Position numbers and translations under genes: made by a program | Notes under the pieces: generated by a model | What the model was told of the DNA's origin: nothing | The model's database searches: none | The model's input: the letters and a program-made list of their open reading frames with translations, nothing else | Shown: piece after piece, positions 19,431 to 30,080 of the stretch | How the letters are laid out: each line of letters begins with the position of its first letter | How positions within the stretch are numbered: position 1 is the stretch's first letter | From: Bathynomus jamesi | Taxonomy: Eukaryota > Arthropoda > Malacostraca > Isopoda > Cirolanidae | DNA: 64,000 nt | Direction of reading: 5' to 3' | Assembly (NCBI GenBank): GCA_023014485.1 | Contig: JAJOZX010000879.1 | Span: 859,501-923,500, forward strand

Positions 19431-20109
19431 AACCGTGAATGACGATGAGGTAGAGCAGCCCATCATTACGGATGACCTCGACGACAGTGTAGTTGTGATC
19501 TCCTCCCCTGAACCCTCACCAGCGATACCGGTAACACGTCCAAAGCGGAGGTATGAGATACCCACGTCAGGTATAAAGCGACCGAAATACGCGTCTGTTG
19601 CAGCGGTAATAGATCCCCAACCCTCAACCTCTTACGCAACAACACCCCCAGCAGCACCTAATATATCCCCTTATTCATCCGCCGCCCCCCGTTCTGTTAA
19701 GTCTACAATAATAGAGCCCCAACCATCAACCTCCTACGCAACAGGGCCCCCATCAGCAGCACCTTCCGCTAATATACCCCTAATTCATCCGCCGCCCCCC
19801 GTTCTGTTGAGGGATGGTATAACGCTGGAATTGGTGCGCTCCGCAGCCCCCACCCCAGCCTTGACTAGAAATCGGTATAGAGTCAGGGTCGACCCTAGAG
19901 TCATGTATAGCAGTGGAATTGAGCGCGGACTACGCCGGGTTGTAGAGCGTATTATAGAGTTTGCTCTTCAGAATCGTGACGAGCGTGAAGTCAGGACGAG
20001 TCTGTCCTTTGGATTCGGGTCAGATGACGGTGATGTAGACGATTATTGGGTGATAGTGCCATTTAGACGTTTGGCGGCTGAAGATGTAGAATATATATTA
20101 GGCGTATAA
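19431..20109 (+). CDS. Polinton proline-rich gene, exon 3 (no ATG of its own)
   Basis: An open frame of 226 codons from the acceptor AG at 19,430 to TAA at 20,107-20,109. The first in-frame codons are ACC GTG AAT GAC; there is no early ATG. The preceding sequence TTATATTTCTTCTCCCACAG is an excellent 3' splice site, and phase and frame match exons 1a, 1b and 2b. The protein begins acidic (NDDEVEQ, DDLDDSVVV), then a proline/serine/threonine section with a repeated PQPSTSYAT, and a C-terminal folded region (YRVRVDPRVMYSSGIE, SFGFGSDDGDVDDYWVIVPFRRL). The TAA overlaps the ATG of the polymerase (TAATG). Function unknown; position and acidity would suit a regulatory or polymerase-associated protein. 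Confidence 0.7.
19611..19815 (+). repeat. Internal duplication in the proline-rich gene
   Basis: CCCCAACC.TCAACCTC is present at 19,615 and 19,717, and ATTCATCCGCCGCCCCCCGT at 19,673 and 19,783. The second pair is read in two different frames (SSAAPRSV and HPPPPVLL), so an indel happened after duplication and both frames remain open. Confidence 0.8.
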
Positions 20110-23100
20110 TGCAAGCCGCCCAAAGTAGTATAGCCTTCAATATGGACAACTTCACGGTAAATATTGACCATGTATACCGTGTTGCGGGTCATAGTGCCAT
20201 ACCGTATACTCTTAACTCAATTCTCAAGCTATTTATAGACGGCATATAAACGTCGATCGTGGTTGCGGCTTTATAGCAGTACTCTTAGCACGTATGTTTA
20301 CTGTACAAAATACACGAACTCAAAAAATTTGGTTGCCTACAGTCGTGGAGCGTGCCCGTAAACTAGCTGTAGACTGTGAACTTGAATTTGACTGTAATAT
20401 GGGTCCTGAAGAGCTGAGAAGGGTAGAACAGGAAATGAATGTCCGCATAGTTGTGTTTGGGTTGGATGATCGTCGTAGGACTGTGTATGTTTTTAAAAGC
20501 TGTGTGAGAGATCGTACAAGGCCCCTACTTATTTTAGGATTGTCAGGGACAACGTATCTCCCCATCCGTAATATAAGGTGGCTTTACGCGAGTTATGACA
20601 AAAGTCGAAAATATGGGAGACATCATGATTTGTGTAAGGGGTGCCTCGAGTTTGCGGATGATATAGTGAGACATTGTAAAGAATGTCACATGGTATGTGA
20701 GCAGTGTAAAAGCACCAAATGTGAAAGCCGTGTAGTTGAAGCTGAGAAGAGAGACTGTGATGTGTGTAGACGCACATTTTTCAATAATAGCTGTTTTGAT
20801 TTCCATAAATCAATTGGCACGTGCAGGAAAATGAGAATCTGTGAATGTGGTATGTTTCACACAATGGATAATTGGGGAAATTTAAGCACAAGTGTGACGT
20901 AATTCACTGTCCTACATGCCAGGAGGAATATAAGGCGGATGGAGTAAAGCATGTATGTTATATGAAAGATGCTAAGCCTAAAATAACCCTTGTATAACTG
21001 TATACTACGATATAGAAACATATACGAACGCTGAAACCAAAGAGGTAATTCCACATTTACTTGTGAGCCAGACTATCTGTGATGAGTGTATGGATATCGA
21101 ATGTGACGAGTGCCCCAAATGTGGTAAACGCTACAAACACACGGACAAACGTTTTTAAAACGAATGTCAGCGATAGTCTGTGAAACTATTTGTCTCTATA
21201 TTGTCAAGTTAGCCGACAAGTTCAAAAAAATGACTGTGTATATTCTCGCCCATAACGGGCAAAGTTTGACACGCAGTTCCTTATAAGGAGTTGCTTGAAC
21301 ACGAATCCTCTGAGATATTTACAGGTGATCCATTGAAAAGAGGCAACAAATTAATACAGATGCAGATAAGAGGCAATGTACAATTTAAAGATACTTTATT
21401 ATTACACCTTGTAAATTAGCAAAGCTACCCAAGGTGATGGGAGTACAGCTGAAGTTTCCAAAGGATATTCCCTTACACTTTCCTCACCAGCGAGACTTTA
21501 AAATACGTAGGCCCACCACCCCCCAAACATTATTTTGACTGTAGGAGGAACGTGTGAAGACTTTGATCGATACACGACAGTTTTAATGAAAGTAACCCTT
21601 ATAATAAGCTGATGAATGTGAGCGTTATTGCGTGAATGATGTGCGCGTGCTAGAGTATGTTTCCAGGCCTTTAGAAGGATGTACATAGCCCGTTTCAAAT
21701 GCGATCCACTGCAAGTCGCAACCACCATCGCATCATTATGTTTTACGGTGTTCAAGAATAACTTCATGCCGAAAGACACCTTAGCCATTATTCACCGAAA
21801 CAATCCCCGCAGTTACGGGCACAAGGCTATTTACTGGCTCATACACCTACAGCAACAGACAGGTGATACATAAAGCACGCCCGCAACACGGGTGAAGTAC
21901 CCATTAAGATTAATGGACGTGTTTTTTGGGTTGATGGGTTAAGTGAAAACCGTGTCACTGGTGTGAAGACTGTGTACTCCTTTAACGGTTGCTGGTGGCA
22001 TGGATGCCCCCGTCCTGAGTGCGGAATCACCGGAGATATCCACGGTAGGTCTCCTGCGACTGTCTTGCATCGACCCGCACCCGCGATCAACTTATAGGAT
22101 CACAGTTCACTCACAAAGTCTTGTGGGAGCGGAATATGATGCACGGATGGAGACAGACGAGGTGTACCGTGAGGAAATAAAAACGATCAAGCGTTCAATG
22201 GTGCTGGATCCTCTCAAATGTGGTGATAGCTGTTTGGAGGACGTACAAATCCTTTCAGGACTATACTTCCCACCTACGGAGGGCGTGAAGCTCCATTACT
22301 GCGATTTCTGTCTTTATACCATACGTGATGAAGCGCAATCCGTACCCCGTGGGCGCTCCTGAGAAACTGGTGGGACCTAGCCTACCCTCCATCAATGAAT
22401 TTTCAAAAAATTTGAATGATCGTTACTTTGGGCTCTCTTTCGTAGACGTACTCCCCCCACGCAATTATGGATGCCGATCTTACCTGTCGTTATCGACGAC
22501 AAGCTCATGTTTCCCCTGTGCGTGAAGTGCGCGGAAGAGGATAACGGCGAATGTAACCATATACCCCACCAGCGTAAGATCAGAGGCGTATATACAAGTC
22601 CTGAGTTGGCCCTAGCCGTGCGCCATGGTTATAGAATACTGAAGATACATGAGGTGTGGAGGTTTCAGAAGCTACCCAACCTTTTCACACCATATTAAAC
22701 ACCTTTTTGAAGGATAAGGTTGAGGCATCAGGGTATCCGCGAGGAGTTGATACCGAAGATGAAAATCTGCCTATATTCAACGTTACCGCGACGCGAAGGT
22801 ATACAACTTGATCGTGTCCAAATTGTAAAGAATCCTGGCAAGCGCTTTAGTGCAAAGTTGTGTCTAAACAGTCTATGGGGAAAATTTGCGAAGAATACGG
22901 CAGAGGGAGCATACATTTGGCACAAAGTTATAGCGATGTCTGGGATTATGCCAATGCCCCCGATAAAGAGGTCATGAAGATCGTAAATGTAGGTAATACT
23001 ACGTAATAAAGTACAACAACACTGAATTTGCCACAGATACCTCAAGGGTACAAACATACCTGTGGCCAGCTTCACAACAGCCTACGCCCGTATAAAAACT

Positions 23101-23572
23101 TTGGGGTCTATTGCATTCTCTTGGCGGAGAGTATTGTATGCCGATACAGATAGCGTGATATTCACAGAGAGGGAGGGTGAATACATGCCACTATTGGGGA
23201 GTTCCTCGGCGAGCTCACTGATGAGATCAAGGATGAGTATGGGACAACGCATACGCCGACTCTTTTGCCTCAACAGGACCTAAGACTTATGGGGTACGGG
23301 TCAGGGTGGGGAGAGGAAATGAAATATATCGTGAAGGCAAAGGGTATTACGCTCAACCATGCGAATCGGGAGGTTGTTAACTTTGAGTCGTTGAAGGATC
23401 TAGTATGTTTGGATGAACAACCTCCCCAACTAATTGTAGGCACCCACAATTTTCGGGCGCAGAAAGCTGGGGGCGTGAAGGAACTTAGGGGTACGATGGT
23501 GTGCCGTAACACCTATAGGAAACGTTACCAGTTACCTGGTACCTATGATACCGTACCCTTTGGATACCAATG
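20109..23572 (+). pseudogene. Polinton family B DNA polymerase, heavily decayed
   Basis: Starts at ATG overlapping the previous TAA and breaks after 47 codons. A long open piece (20,294-20,902) has a cysteine-rich region (CKGCLEF, CKECHMVCEQCKS, CDVCRRTFFNNSC) that may bind zinc. Exonuclease motif I, YYDIETY, is at 21,003-21,023. Polymerase motif A is near 22,295-22,345, motif B KLCLNSLWGKF at 22,855-22,887, and motif C YADTDS at 23,137-23,154. Many frameshifts and stops separate them. The final readable part is 23,265-23,572. It would replicate the element by a protein-primed mechanism. It cannot be functional here; by contrast several virion genes are intact. Confidence 0.85.
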
Positions 23573-23613
23573 ATGCTTCTAACTCACGTCTTGTATATAA
23601 TCGTATCTATTTG

Positions 23614-23648
<35 letters not shown>

Positions 23649-23825
23649 CTTGAATATCTCGTTTATTAAATCGTATTTGTAAATATATATAACTTGAATA
23701 TCTCGTTTATTAAATAAATCATGTTTCAAATAGCGTTTCACTTTCTCCTTTGTGTGTGTGGTGTGTGTGTGTGTGTGTGTGTGTGTTGTGTGTGTGTAGG
23801 TGAAAGTTCTAAGCTCCGCCCACTG
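23573..23825. repeat. (TA)n and (GT)n microsatellites
   Basis: A (TA)n run (23,617-23,647) followed by a partial duplicate of AACTTGAATATCTCGTTTATTAAAT (23,647 and 23,688), then a (GT)n run of about 30 units at 23,752-23,800. Intergenic, within the Polinton. Confidence 0.9.
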
Positions 23826-24750
23826 TAAGACCGTGAGTCATGCTACTATCTGGGAATCCCGCGTGGTCAGTCGACCGCAGTAAGCCCGAGAGATCAGACG
23901 TGTATTCAGATCAGACGTGTATTCAAATGGCTACCTTTAATATTGCTTGTACAACGTTTACGAAATGGTATTCAGTAAAGTGCCAGGATGTGGTGGATAC
24001 CGAAAAACTTCCTATTCATCCCTCTATGCCTCTTTAAAAACACATTGGATTGTGCGAAGTTCCAAGATGTAAAATACTCTACGGATGTTCTGGTGAGACC
24101 GTTGAAGGCTTTCGTACAGACGATTGTGCTGAAGTATACTGCAGAGCTAAACTTTATAAAGTCTCACATACACCGTGAAGTAAAAGAAGAAACGCGTGCA
24201 GAAGAGAAGCAGCAGGTATGGATAATGAGTCTTGCTGATGGGTGGTGTGACAAGCGGTATTACGTGAATTTTTAACAGAGTTTAGAGACGAGTATCGTTT
24301 GATGGGCAGAAAGAAAATATGAACATATGTTCCTCTCAAATAGTGCGCCGGAGTGTTGGAGATTTAGTAAAACATAAAATGTTCCTAGTTCTTATCCAAA
24401 CTGTCTGGTGCGTAGGGGGTAGTGAATATTCTTGTACCGGTACAACAATTCGACTCGCGGAACAAGCCCATTCACGTATCATTGAGTAGAGCAGCCGTCG
24501 AAACCATTCCTGCCTACCTGCGTGCCTCACACGGCTCATAGTTATCTCAGAGCTTGAGCCGAGTGGACGTGCGCTCCTCGAATACGATGGAACTTCCTTT
24601 GAGCAGCATTCTCAACGCCTCGTACGATGTGTCCGTGACGAAATCGTTGCGCGTGTTCAGCGTAATTCCGGTAACCATTAGCTATGTACTGGAAACGGAA
24701 TGTAGACCGACAAACAAACGGGTTTTATTAAGTATCGAGAGGAGATGAAT
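23805..24750 (+). pseudogene. Unknown gene trace downstream of the polymerase
   Basis: A GC-rich start AAGCTCCGCCCAC (23,812) and a short frame from ATG at 23,926 (MATFNIACTTFTKWYSVKC) lead to overlapping short frames in different registers, with cysteine-rich and basic segments (RCKILYGC, CAEVYCRAKL), FLTEFRDEYRLMGRKK, and a final stretch at 24,554-24,748 (MELPLSSILNASYDVSVTK). The pieces follow each other without overlap, which suggests one old gene with many frameshifts. I do not recognise it. The base composition is more GC-rich than the flanks, as for the other Polinton genes. Confidence 0.35.
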
Positions 24751-25141
24751 AGAATCTTTGTATAGTGAGAAGTGGAGTGAAGATCGTTATAAAATACCTG
24801 CTAACGTAGGTACAAGAGAGAGCAGATTAGTGACGCACCCTCATACGCCGTGTATGTACGTTGTGTATAAATAACGATCGGCCGTGCATGCTATACGGCG
24901 ATGTGGAAGAATGCTCCTGATATAACGCTCTGTCCTACGCGAACCGTTTCATCCTCGACAGAATGTTTGAAATCGTCGGATTCCGTAAACTGAAAACCTA
25001 TATTAGACGCGCGTGTTACGAACATGCTTTATTTGATACAGTACTGAATACGCCTACACCGCTCTGCTCGATGGGTTTACCGAGGTAGGGCTGGTGAGAA
25101 TGGTCTAGAGCTGGACGTTATTTAAAAAGTTTAGACTCTTT
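24751..25141. other. Polinton interior, no clear gene
   Basis: Mixed composition, with short broken frames only (for example around 24,900-25,100). Probably decayed coding sequence, given the similar GC content to the adjacent genes. Confidence 0.3.
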
Positions 25142-25579
25142 GAAATACCATGAACTTTGGTACAAAGCAATTGATCGGTACAAGGCTGAGCTCACCTACA
25201 CCGTTCACCCTGAGAACTATTTCTTTATATAACGAGCAGTTGTCGTAACGATTTAGAAGATTATTTCAATTGCCGCTATGTGAGTGAGTTCACGATTGAA
25301 AAGCTCGAGTCGGTAGAAATAAACCCTCGATTGGAAAAGCGTGTTATAAACTGTATTTAATAATGTAGCTAACGATGAACTCTTGTGCGTGCTTTGATTG
25401 TATTCTAGACGTGTTTAAAGATGATTACCAACGGTTGTAAAGGGGAACAAAATAGTACTGAACGATATGAAAGCCCTTCATATCGAATACAGTTTCCCTA
25501 TACTTTAAGCGGTGAAATATTATTAAGCCGCAATACTGCGTAATGCAGAGCACAATAATGATGAATGTAAACTCGATTA
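25142..25579 (+). pseudogene. Polinton terminal gene, right copy (inverted relative to left copy)
   Basis: The plus strand matches the minus strand of 11,367-11,806 over about 440 bp: AAAGCAATTGATCGGTAC, CTCACCTACACCGTTCACCC, AATAAACCCTCGATTGGAAA and GCGGTGAAATATTATTAA are shared. It holds single-base indels that break the frame several times. Similarity ends abruptly at about 25,579. The gene is thus duplicated in inverse orientation at the two ends of the element. Confidence 0.8.
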
Positions 25580-25599
25580 AGACCGAGTTAGTATTTTGA

Positions 25600-25934
25600 A
25601 AAAAGTGAATTGTATATTTTGCTGACATTTCTCCTGTACTGATTATACGCATATTTCTATTGATTTGTGTTTATATATATTTGCGTGATATTTCTCCTGT
25701 ACTGTTATGTACATATTCTATTGAAGTGTATTTATTTGAAATGTATATTTTATTTATATATATCCATAATGTGTGTATATATTTCCTGTACTGTTATATG
25801 CATATTCCTCAAATGTATATTTATTTTCTATATATTTATAATAAACAGAATGATGCAATGTTGTTTTACTTAATTGTTATGCCTTCTACTACCGGTATTC
25901 TTTTTAGAAATATAATAATGCATACAGTGGTATT
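25600..25934. repeat. AT-rich stretch with diverged tandem repeat
   Basis: Contains three loose copies of TTTCTCCTGTACTGTTATR.GCATATT (about 25,628, 25,690, 25,783) spaced 60-95 bp apart. No gene. Confidence 0.5.
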
Positions 25935-26565
25935 GCGGTATCTGGCAACATTTACGCCTTCTAAGCCAACTGGCTGATTAGGAGTCTATAATAGTGTATA
26001 CAATGGTATCTGGCAACTCTGTCTTCGATTAAATGAATACATGGCGCTATCTGGCAACTCAAGCCATTTACGCCAACTGGCTGATTAGGCGTATATAATA
26101 ATAATGTACACAATAATACTGCTAAAAAGAGGTATCTGACAACTCAAGCCATTTACAGCCAACTGGCTGATTAGGAGTCTATAATAATGTATACAATGGT
26201 ATCGCGGTATCTGGCAACTCAAGCCATTTACGCCAACTGGCTGATTAGGAGCCTATAAAACAACGCCTACTCGGCTGGTCTTAATGTGCACTTGGCTCCT
26301 GCCAGGTGAACACATCTCCTCCTCCTTTCTCTCCTCCTTCTTTCTCTTGGGGGTTAACGCCGCCTCCAAGTTTTCCTTGTTGCACCTGCAGCATCCCCCC
26401 TTTGGGGGAATTTTTTTTTCTTTTTTTCTTTTTTTGCAGCCCCCCACCCCCCTTTGCAACAACCCCCACCTCCCTTTGCAACAACCCCACCCCCCCTTGC
26501 AACATTACATAATAACCTGCAACATTCTTGCACTCTCCCCTTTTGCGGCTATACTACTTAAGTAT
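25935..26565 (-). repeat. LINE-alpha 3' end, solitary, with expanded CAGCCAGTTGGC repeats
   Basis: The reverse complement of the 8,453-9,420 type block. It starts on the minus strand with the same CCGCAAAAGGGGAGAGTGCA (26,528-26,547) and AATGTTGCAGGTTATTATGT, then TTGCAAAGGGGG repeats, a conserved CACCTGGCAGGAGCCAAGTG, and then four or five copies of a repeat that on the plus strand reads GGCAACTCAAGCCATTTAC..CAACTGGCTGATTAGGAG (25,950-26,250, spacing about 60-100 bp). Confidence 0.65.
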
Positions 26566-27469
26566 ATGAAAATAAAAACCCACTCTAATAGACAGAGTTT
26601 ATTTCCACGACAGTTTCGACGCCCACTGGCATCCTCCTCGGGTGGATACAGAAACACGAATGAACCAAAACAAGAGGGAAAAACAGTCCAGGGACCGACC
26701 GTTAAGAAATTCGCACCTAGGTTAGATCCCATTCTCCCAACACCGGAAGGGCATTTTCATTAAGTACATTCGCGCAAATTTAAAACTATCTTCCTGTTCT
26801 AAACATACAGATTCTATTATATATATTTTTTTTTTTTACATAATTATTGAATTTATTATTAATTTTATTACATTTAATATTACATAATTATTTATTACAG
26901 AAATTATAAATTTATTATTACATTGGTTATTACATTATTGTTTATTATACAGAACTTATAAACCGAAAAACGAATGAAAAAAGCCGATTAGGAAACAATC
27001 CAGAGAAATTCGCACTTAGGTTAGATACTGTTCTCCCGACACTGGAAGGGCATTTTATTACAGGGTCCGCTTATAAGTACATTCCCACAAATTAAAACTA
27101 TCTTCTTGTTCTATACATACAGATTCTAATATTTTGACATAATTACTGCATTTATTATTACATTTACATTTTATTAAACATTTATTATTATTACCTTTAC
27201 CCTAATTATTAAATTTATAATATTACCTTTATTATTACATCTGTTGCATTTATATTTATTTCCATATTTATTACTTCCATTATTACATTTACTAAAGGCG
27301 AGTAAGGAAACATTCCAATCCAGAGACATTTAAGAAATTCACACTTAGGTTCGAACACGTTCCCACGACTCCGTAAGGGATTTTTTGACCAAGAATCTCA
27401 TTAAAGGGTCTAACTTATAAGTACCTTCGCACAAATTAAAATTATCTACTTTTTCTATACACACAGATT

Positions 27470-27736
27470 CTAATATTTTTCTTTTGACATAATTATTGAT
27501 TTATAAAGTACCTTACTTGATTCCCAATCTATAGCATGATTATTTTGGCTGGCGTGATAAAAAATGGCATTATTAGTATTACAACTTCTGAAGGCATATT
27601 TGTGTTCTTTAATACGGGTTTCAATATTTCTTCCAGTTTCTCCCACGTATACTAAATCACAACTTTTACAGGGAATGCTGTAGACACAGGCTTGTTCCTC
27701 TTTTGCCACGTTATTCCTAACCAATTTACTTTTCAC
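27470..27736 (-). pseudogene. Penelope-like GIY-YIG endonuclease, left arm of element 1
   Basis: An 88-residue C-terminal fragment: CVYSIPCKSCDLVYVGETGR holds the GIY-YIG analogue (VYSIP...VYVGETGR) with an embedded CKSC pair; the arginine in TRIKEHK and the later histidine-rich segment NNHAIDWESSKVLY are typical of Penelope endonucleases. It cuts target DNA for retrotransposition in the intact element. The reverse transcriptase is missing and the C-terminus is altered (ends SIIMSKEKY). Confidence 0.8.
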
Positions 27737-27737
27737 G

Positions 27738-28100
27738 GCAAAAGAGGAACAAGCCTGTGTCTACAGCATTCCCTGTAAAAGTTGTGATTTAGTATACGTG
27801 GGAGAAACTGGAAGAAATATTGAAACCCGTATTAAAGAACACAAATATGCCTTCAGAAGTTGTAATACTAATAATGCCATTTTTTATCACGCCAGCCAAA
27901 ATAATCATGCTATAGATTGGGAATCAAGTAAGGTACTTTATAAATGTAATAATTATGTCAAAAGAAAAATAATAGAATCTGTGTGTATAGAAAAAGTAGA
28001 TAATTTTAATTTGTGCGAAGGTACTTATAAGTTAGACCCTTTAATGAGATTCTTGGTCAAAAAATCCCTTACGGAGTCATGGGAACGTGTTCGAACCTAA
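27738..28100 (+). pseudogene. Penelope-like GIY-YIG endonuclease, right arm of element 1
   Basis: The inverted copy of the left-arm fragment, open from the junction (no ATG) to 28,100. It retains the GIY-YIG-type motifs and, beyond the left copy, the C-terminal continuation KRKIIESVCIEKVDNFNLCE and LMRFLVKKSLTESWERVRT. The C-terminal continuation seems to be the natural end of the family protein. Confidence 0.8.
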
Positions 28101-28943
28101 GTGTGAATTTCTTAAATGTCTCTGGATTGGAATGTTTCCTTACTCGCCTTTAGTAAATGTAATAATGGAAGTAATAAATATGGAAATAAATATAAATGCA
28201 ACAGATGTAATAATAAAGGTATTATAAATTTAATAATTAGGGTAAAGGTAATAATAATAAATGTTTAAAAAAATGTAAATGTAATAATAAATGCAGTAAT
28301 TATGTCAAAATATTAGAATCTGTATGTATAGAACAAGAAGATAGTTTTAATTTGTGGGAATGTACTTATAAACGGACCCTGTAATAAAATGCCCTTCCAG
28401 TGTCGGGAGAACGGTATCTAACCTAAGTGCGAATTTCTCTGGATTGTTTCCTAATCGGCTTTTTTCATTCGTTTTTCGGTTTATAAGTTCTGTATAATAA
28501 ACAATAATGTAATAACCAATGTAATAATAAATTTATAATTTCTGTAATAAATAATTATGCAATATTAAATGTAATAAAATTAATAATAAATTCAATAATT
28601 ATGTAAAAAAAAAAAAAAATATATAATAGAATCTGTATGTTTAGAACAGGAAGATAGTTTTAAATTTGCGCGAATGTACTTAATGAAAATGCCCTTCCGG
28701 TGTCGGGAGAATGGGATCTAACCTAGGTGCGAATTTCTTAACGGTCGGTCCCTGGACTGTTTTTCCCTCTTGTTTTGGTTCATAACGTTCATTCGTGTTT
28801 CTGTATCCACCCGAAGAGGATGCCAGTGGGCATCGAAACTGTTGTGGAAATAAACTCTGTCTATTAGAGTGGGTTTTTATTTTCATATTTTGACCTTCAC
28901 GTAGAAAAAAGTGAAGTTTTTTGCATTTAATACTAAGTATATT

Positions 28944-29235
28944 GCGCCAGGTGGTGTAGTGGTTAGCGTCGCTGACTACGAATCCATTGGTCCAGGGATC
29001 GAGACCCTGTGTTTGCAGGTGGCATGCAGCAAAACCCAGCTGTTCATCCTTCCACACAAGAAAGAAAGTAGTTGGTAGATAAATGGGTACCCTGAGTAGC
29101 CTAGTGGTTAAAACGCTGGGCTACTGATAGGGCGTGGTTCGGATTCCACGTTAAACTGTAGGTCTAACGTGGAGTGAAAAGCTTGACCTTCGTCAGAATG
29201 AACAATTCGGGCGGAAGCAACCCAAAAGTTACCAA
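28944..29235 (+). mobile_element. tRNA-derived dimeric SINE, copy 1
   Basis: Two tRNA-like modules in a row. Module 1 (28,944-29,022) has a box A TGGTGTAGTGGTTAGC and a box B GGGATCGAGACCC. Module 2 (29,080-29,150) has GTAGCCTAGTGGTTAAAACG and GGTTCGGATTCCACG. A shared tail, AGCTTGACCTTCGTCAGAAT and ATTCGGGCGGAAGC, ends it. Copy 2 is at 32,457-32,720. The modules are not mature tRNA genes: the arms do not pair fully and they continue into non-tRNA sequence. Confidence 0.8.
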
Positions 29236-30080
29236 AGGTATATTCCCTGACAGTCTAAAGGAAGCCAAAGTATACCTTGTATTTAAGTCGGGAAACCCAA
29301 ACATTCCATCCAATTATCGCCCCATTTCCTATTGGAACTTTTTGTAAAGTATTTGAAAAAATCGTGTACAATAAACTTACTAAACTCCTAATCAAATACG
29401 ATATTTTAAATAAAACACAATTTGGGTTTAGAGGTGGACAATGGACATACAACGGAAGAGGCCATAAACATGTTATTAGAAAATGTGTATCAGAACTAAA
29501 ACAGCAAAAAACACACTGCCTTGATCTTCCTCGACTTGTCAAAAGCATTTGATACACTTTCGCATAAAATCTTATTGAATAAACTTCACATATATCGAAT
29601 AACAAGAAGTATCCTACATTGATTTAAATCATATCTGTCAAATCGCCATCAGTACATCAGATTAAAAGACAATTTACCAGACAAGGCGATGCTATCTAGT
29701 GGAGTCGCGCAAGGGTCTATTCTTGGGCCATTACTATTTCTAATTCACGTCAACAATTTTCATCTTTCTACCACATTAAATGCGCAGATGATACCACTCT
29801 TAGTCTCTTACTTCTTCCCATCATAACGCAGACTTTCTGATTAATGAAACGAACAGGCAATTAGAAAATGTGTGTAAATGGATGTGTGCTCATAAACTTA
29901 TATTGAACCTGACAAAGTCATCTTATATGATTATTACCACAAAACACATTAATACAAACTGTCAAATAAAAATTGGGAACACCGCTCCTGCGAGAGTGAA
30001 TGAAGGTAAACGTACTTAGCATTAATTTAGATGAAAAACTAATTTTCAAAAGTCAAATCACTAAAAAACACTTCATTAGC
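29236..30080 (+). pseudogene. LINE-beta type reverse transcriptase fragment
   Basis: Readable in three frames: FPDSLKEAKVYLVFKSG and NYRPIS at the start, a FGFR box (about 29,417), LDLSKAF-like LIFLDLSKAFDTLSHKI (about 29,520-29,570), and GVAQGSILGPLLFLIHVNNF (about 29,703-29,760). The catalytic FADD box is damaged. The start of this fragment follows logically on from the segment where LINE-beta stops at 8,450 (SDEIAIPLSKVM), so it may be the same family. No 3' end is recognised. Confidence 0.65.

Larger units (their letters stand above)
11160..25600. mobile_element. Maverick/Polinton element (virus-like DNA transposon), decayed
   Basis: Identified by the combination of a retroviral-type integrase with chromodomain, an adenovirus-like cysteine protease, a packaging ATPase, double and single jelly-roll type capsid proteins and a protein-primed type family B DNA polymerase. 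The virion-type genes lie on the minus strand (13,515-19,355); the proline-rich gene and polymerase lie on the plus strand (19,431-23,572). An inverted gene copy sits at each end (11,367-11,806 and 25,142-25,579). Protease, penton-like protein, ATPase and small genes are intact, the capsid, integrase and one other have single frameshifts, and the polymerase is heavily broken. Exact termini were not found. Confidence 0.85.
26568..28935. mobile_element. Penelope-like element 1: head-to-head palindrome
   Basis: Left arm (minus, 26,568-27,739) and right arm (plus, 27,738-28,935) are near-identical inverted copies over about 1.17 kb, meeting at a GG microhomology at 27,738-27,739. Both arms code the 3' part of a Penelope-like protein, the GIY-YIG endonuclease, followed by tandem C-terminal/3' UTR blocks. 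Both lack the reverse transcriptase, so they are 5'-truncated at similar points. The outer ends share ACCCACTCTAATAGACAGAG with element 2. Confidence 0.8.

Noticed and set aside
26284..26763. Coding gene on plus strand across the LINE-alpha tail
   Set aside because: The open frame crosses from LINE-alpha 3' UTR into the Penelope end; both are repeats and the frame is low complexity. The same applies to 63,554-63,793 and 8,527-8,709.
28944..29022. tRNA gene
   Set aside because: The A and B boxes are good, but the acceptor and anticodon arms do not pair properly and the sequence continues as a SINE with a second module, present in several copies.
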